50,027 nt of DNA from JAJACP01 sp964350245 (GTDB lineage: Bacteria; Chlamydiota; Chlamydiia; Chlamydiales; JAAKFR01): positions 1 to 50,027 of the forward strand of contig CAYGJC010000014.1 in the NCBI GenBank assembly GCA_964350245.1, in the 5' to 3' direction. Positions 49,919-50,027 of the stretch are shown piece after piece. Numbering within the stretch: the stretch's first letter is position 1; every line of letters begins with the position of its first letter. A model generated the notes under the pieces. The model searched no databases and was not told where the DNA came from. It saw nothing but the letters and a program-made list of their open reading frames with translations. The translations under genes and the position numbers were made by a program.

Positions 49919-49974
49919 CCCTTATTGAAACTTATGAGTGAGTAGAGTAGTGTGTCTCATTTGTTAGATTCAAT

Positions 49975-50027
49975 ATGTCAGAACCACAATTAACAGCTTC
50001 TTTTACCCTTCCTAGTTGGTGTGAACG
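49975..50027 (+). CDS. Start of a paralogue of the preceding protein (cut at window edge)
   Basis: Seventeen codons from ATG 49975 read MSEPQLTASFTLPSWCE and run off the window. The segment aligns with MGILSPPVPSAFPDWCN of the gene before, sharing Pro-(S/D)-Trp-Cys at the same distance from the start. This suggests a tandem duplicate 56 bp downstream. No strong ribosome-binding site is visible. The remaining length and function cannot be seen. Confidence 0.4.
   Translation, partial: MSEPQLTASFTLPSWCE

Noticed and set aside
1..50027. Mobile elements, CRISPR arrays, rRNA genes
   Set aside because: No transposase or integrase sequence, no spaced direct repeats and no rRNA signature were seen in the window.

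Overview
This window is from a member of the Chlamydiota, most likely an environmental (amoeba- or arthropod-associated) lineage rather than the genus Chlamydia. The main evidence is gene order. From about 13.3 kb to 47.7 kb it carries infA, tRNA-Thr, tuf, tRNA-Trp, secE, nusG, rplKAJL, rpoB, rpoC, tal, then the V-type ATP synthase operon (atpE, DUF2764, atpA, B, D, I, K), a small lipoprotein, valS and pknD. From memory this is the order of Chlamydia trachomatis CT323 down to CT301, with two accessory insertions. Other chlamydial marks are a V-type rather than F-type ATP synthase, a TyrP amino-acid carrier, the MYG1-HIT gene pair and many small secreted proteins of unknown function. No insertion sequences, phage genes or CRISPR arrays were seen.

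Layout. 0-4.6 kb: the tail of a leucine-rich-repeat gene, a secreted DUF1207 protein and a membrane protein on the plus strand, facing a large LOG-domain protein on the minus strand. 4.8-10.3 kb: a tight six-gene plus-strand run (MYG1, HIT, isochorismatase-like, HEAT-repeat, M24 peptidase, outer-membrane barrel) ending in a hairpin that also covers the tyrP ribosome-binding site. 10.4-13.2 kb: tyrP and a DUF2760 gene converging on sufE and an Inc-like membrane protein. 13.3-26.4 kb: the translation and transcription core, closed by a strong terminator after rpoC. 26.4-31.3 kb: transaldolase, Hsp20 and an accessory block of short exported proteins. 31.4-38.9 kb: the V-ATPase operon. 38.9-42 kb: a lipoprotein, aroG, an AGCS symporter and a small ORF. 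42-49.4 kb: valS, pknD, a small coupled gene and a PP2C phosphatase. 49.5 kb to the end: a small membrane protein and the start of an apparent paralogue.

The most novel-looking element is the minus-strand block at about 28.9-31.3 kb. It holds four adjacent genes that all encode a signal peptide, one C-terminal hydrophobic helix and a short His-containing tail. Three of them have a dense cysteine region between the two, with 10 to 14 cysteines in under 90 mature residues. A lipoprotein coupled by an ATGA overlap follows them, and another Cys-containing exported protein precedes them. Chlamydiae are known to stabilise their envelope with disulfide-linked cysteine-rich proteins, so this cluster is a reasonable candidate for an undescribed envelope system. 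That role is inference.

Other points of interest are a kinase-phosphatase locus (PknD and PP2C), an exact palindrome just upstream of rpoB, a 12-bp-stem hairpin between rplL and rpoB, and the tyrP leader hairpin. Start codons were revised where ribosome-binding sites or family alignment favoured an internal start.
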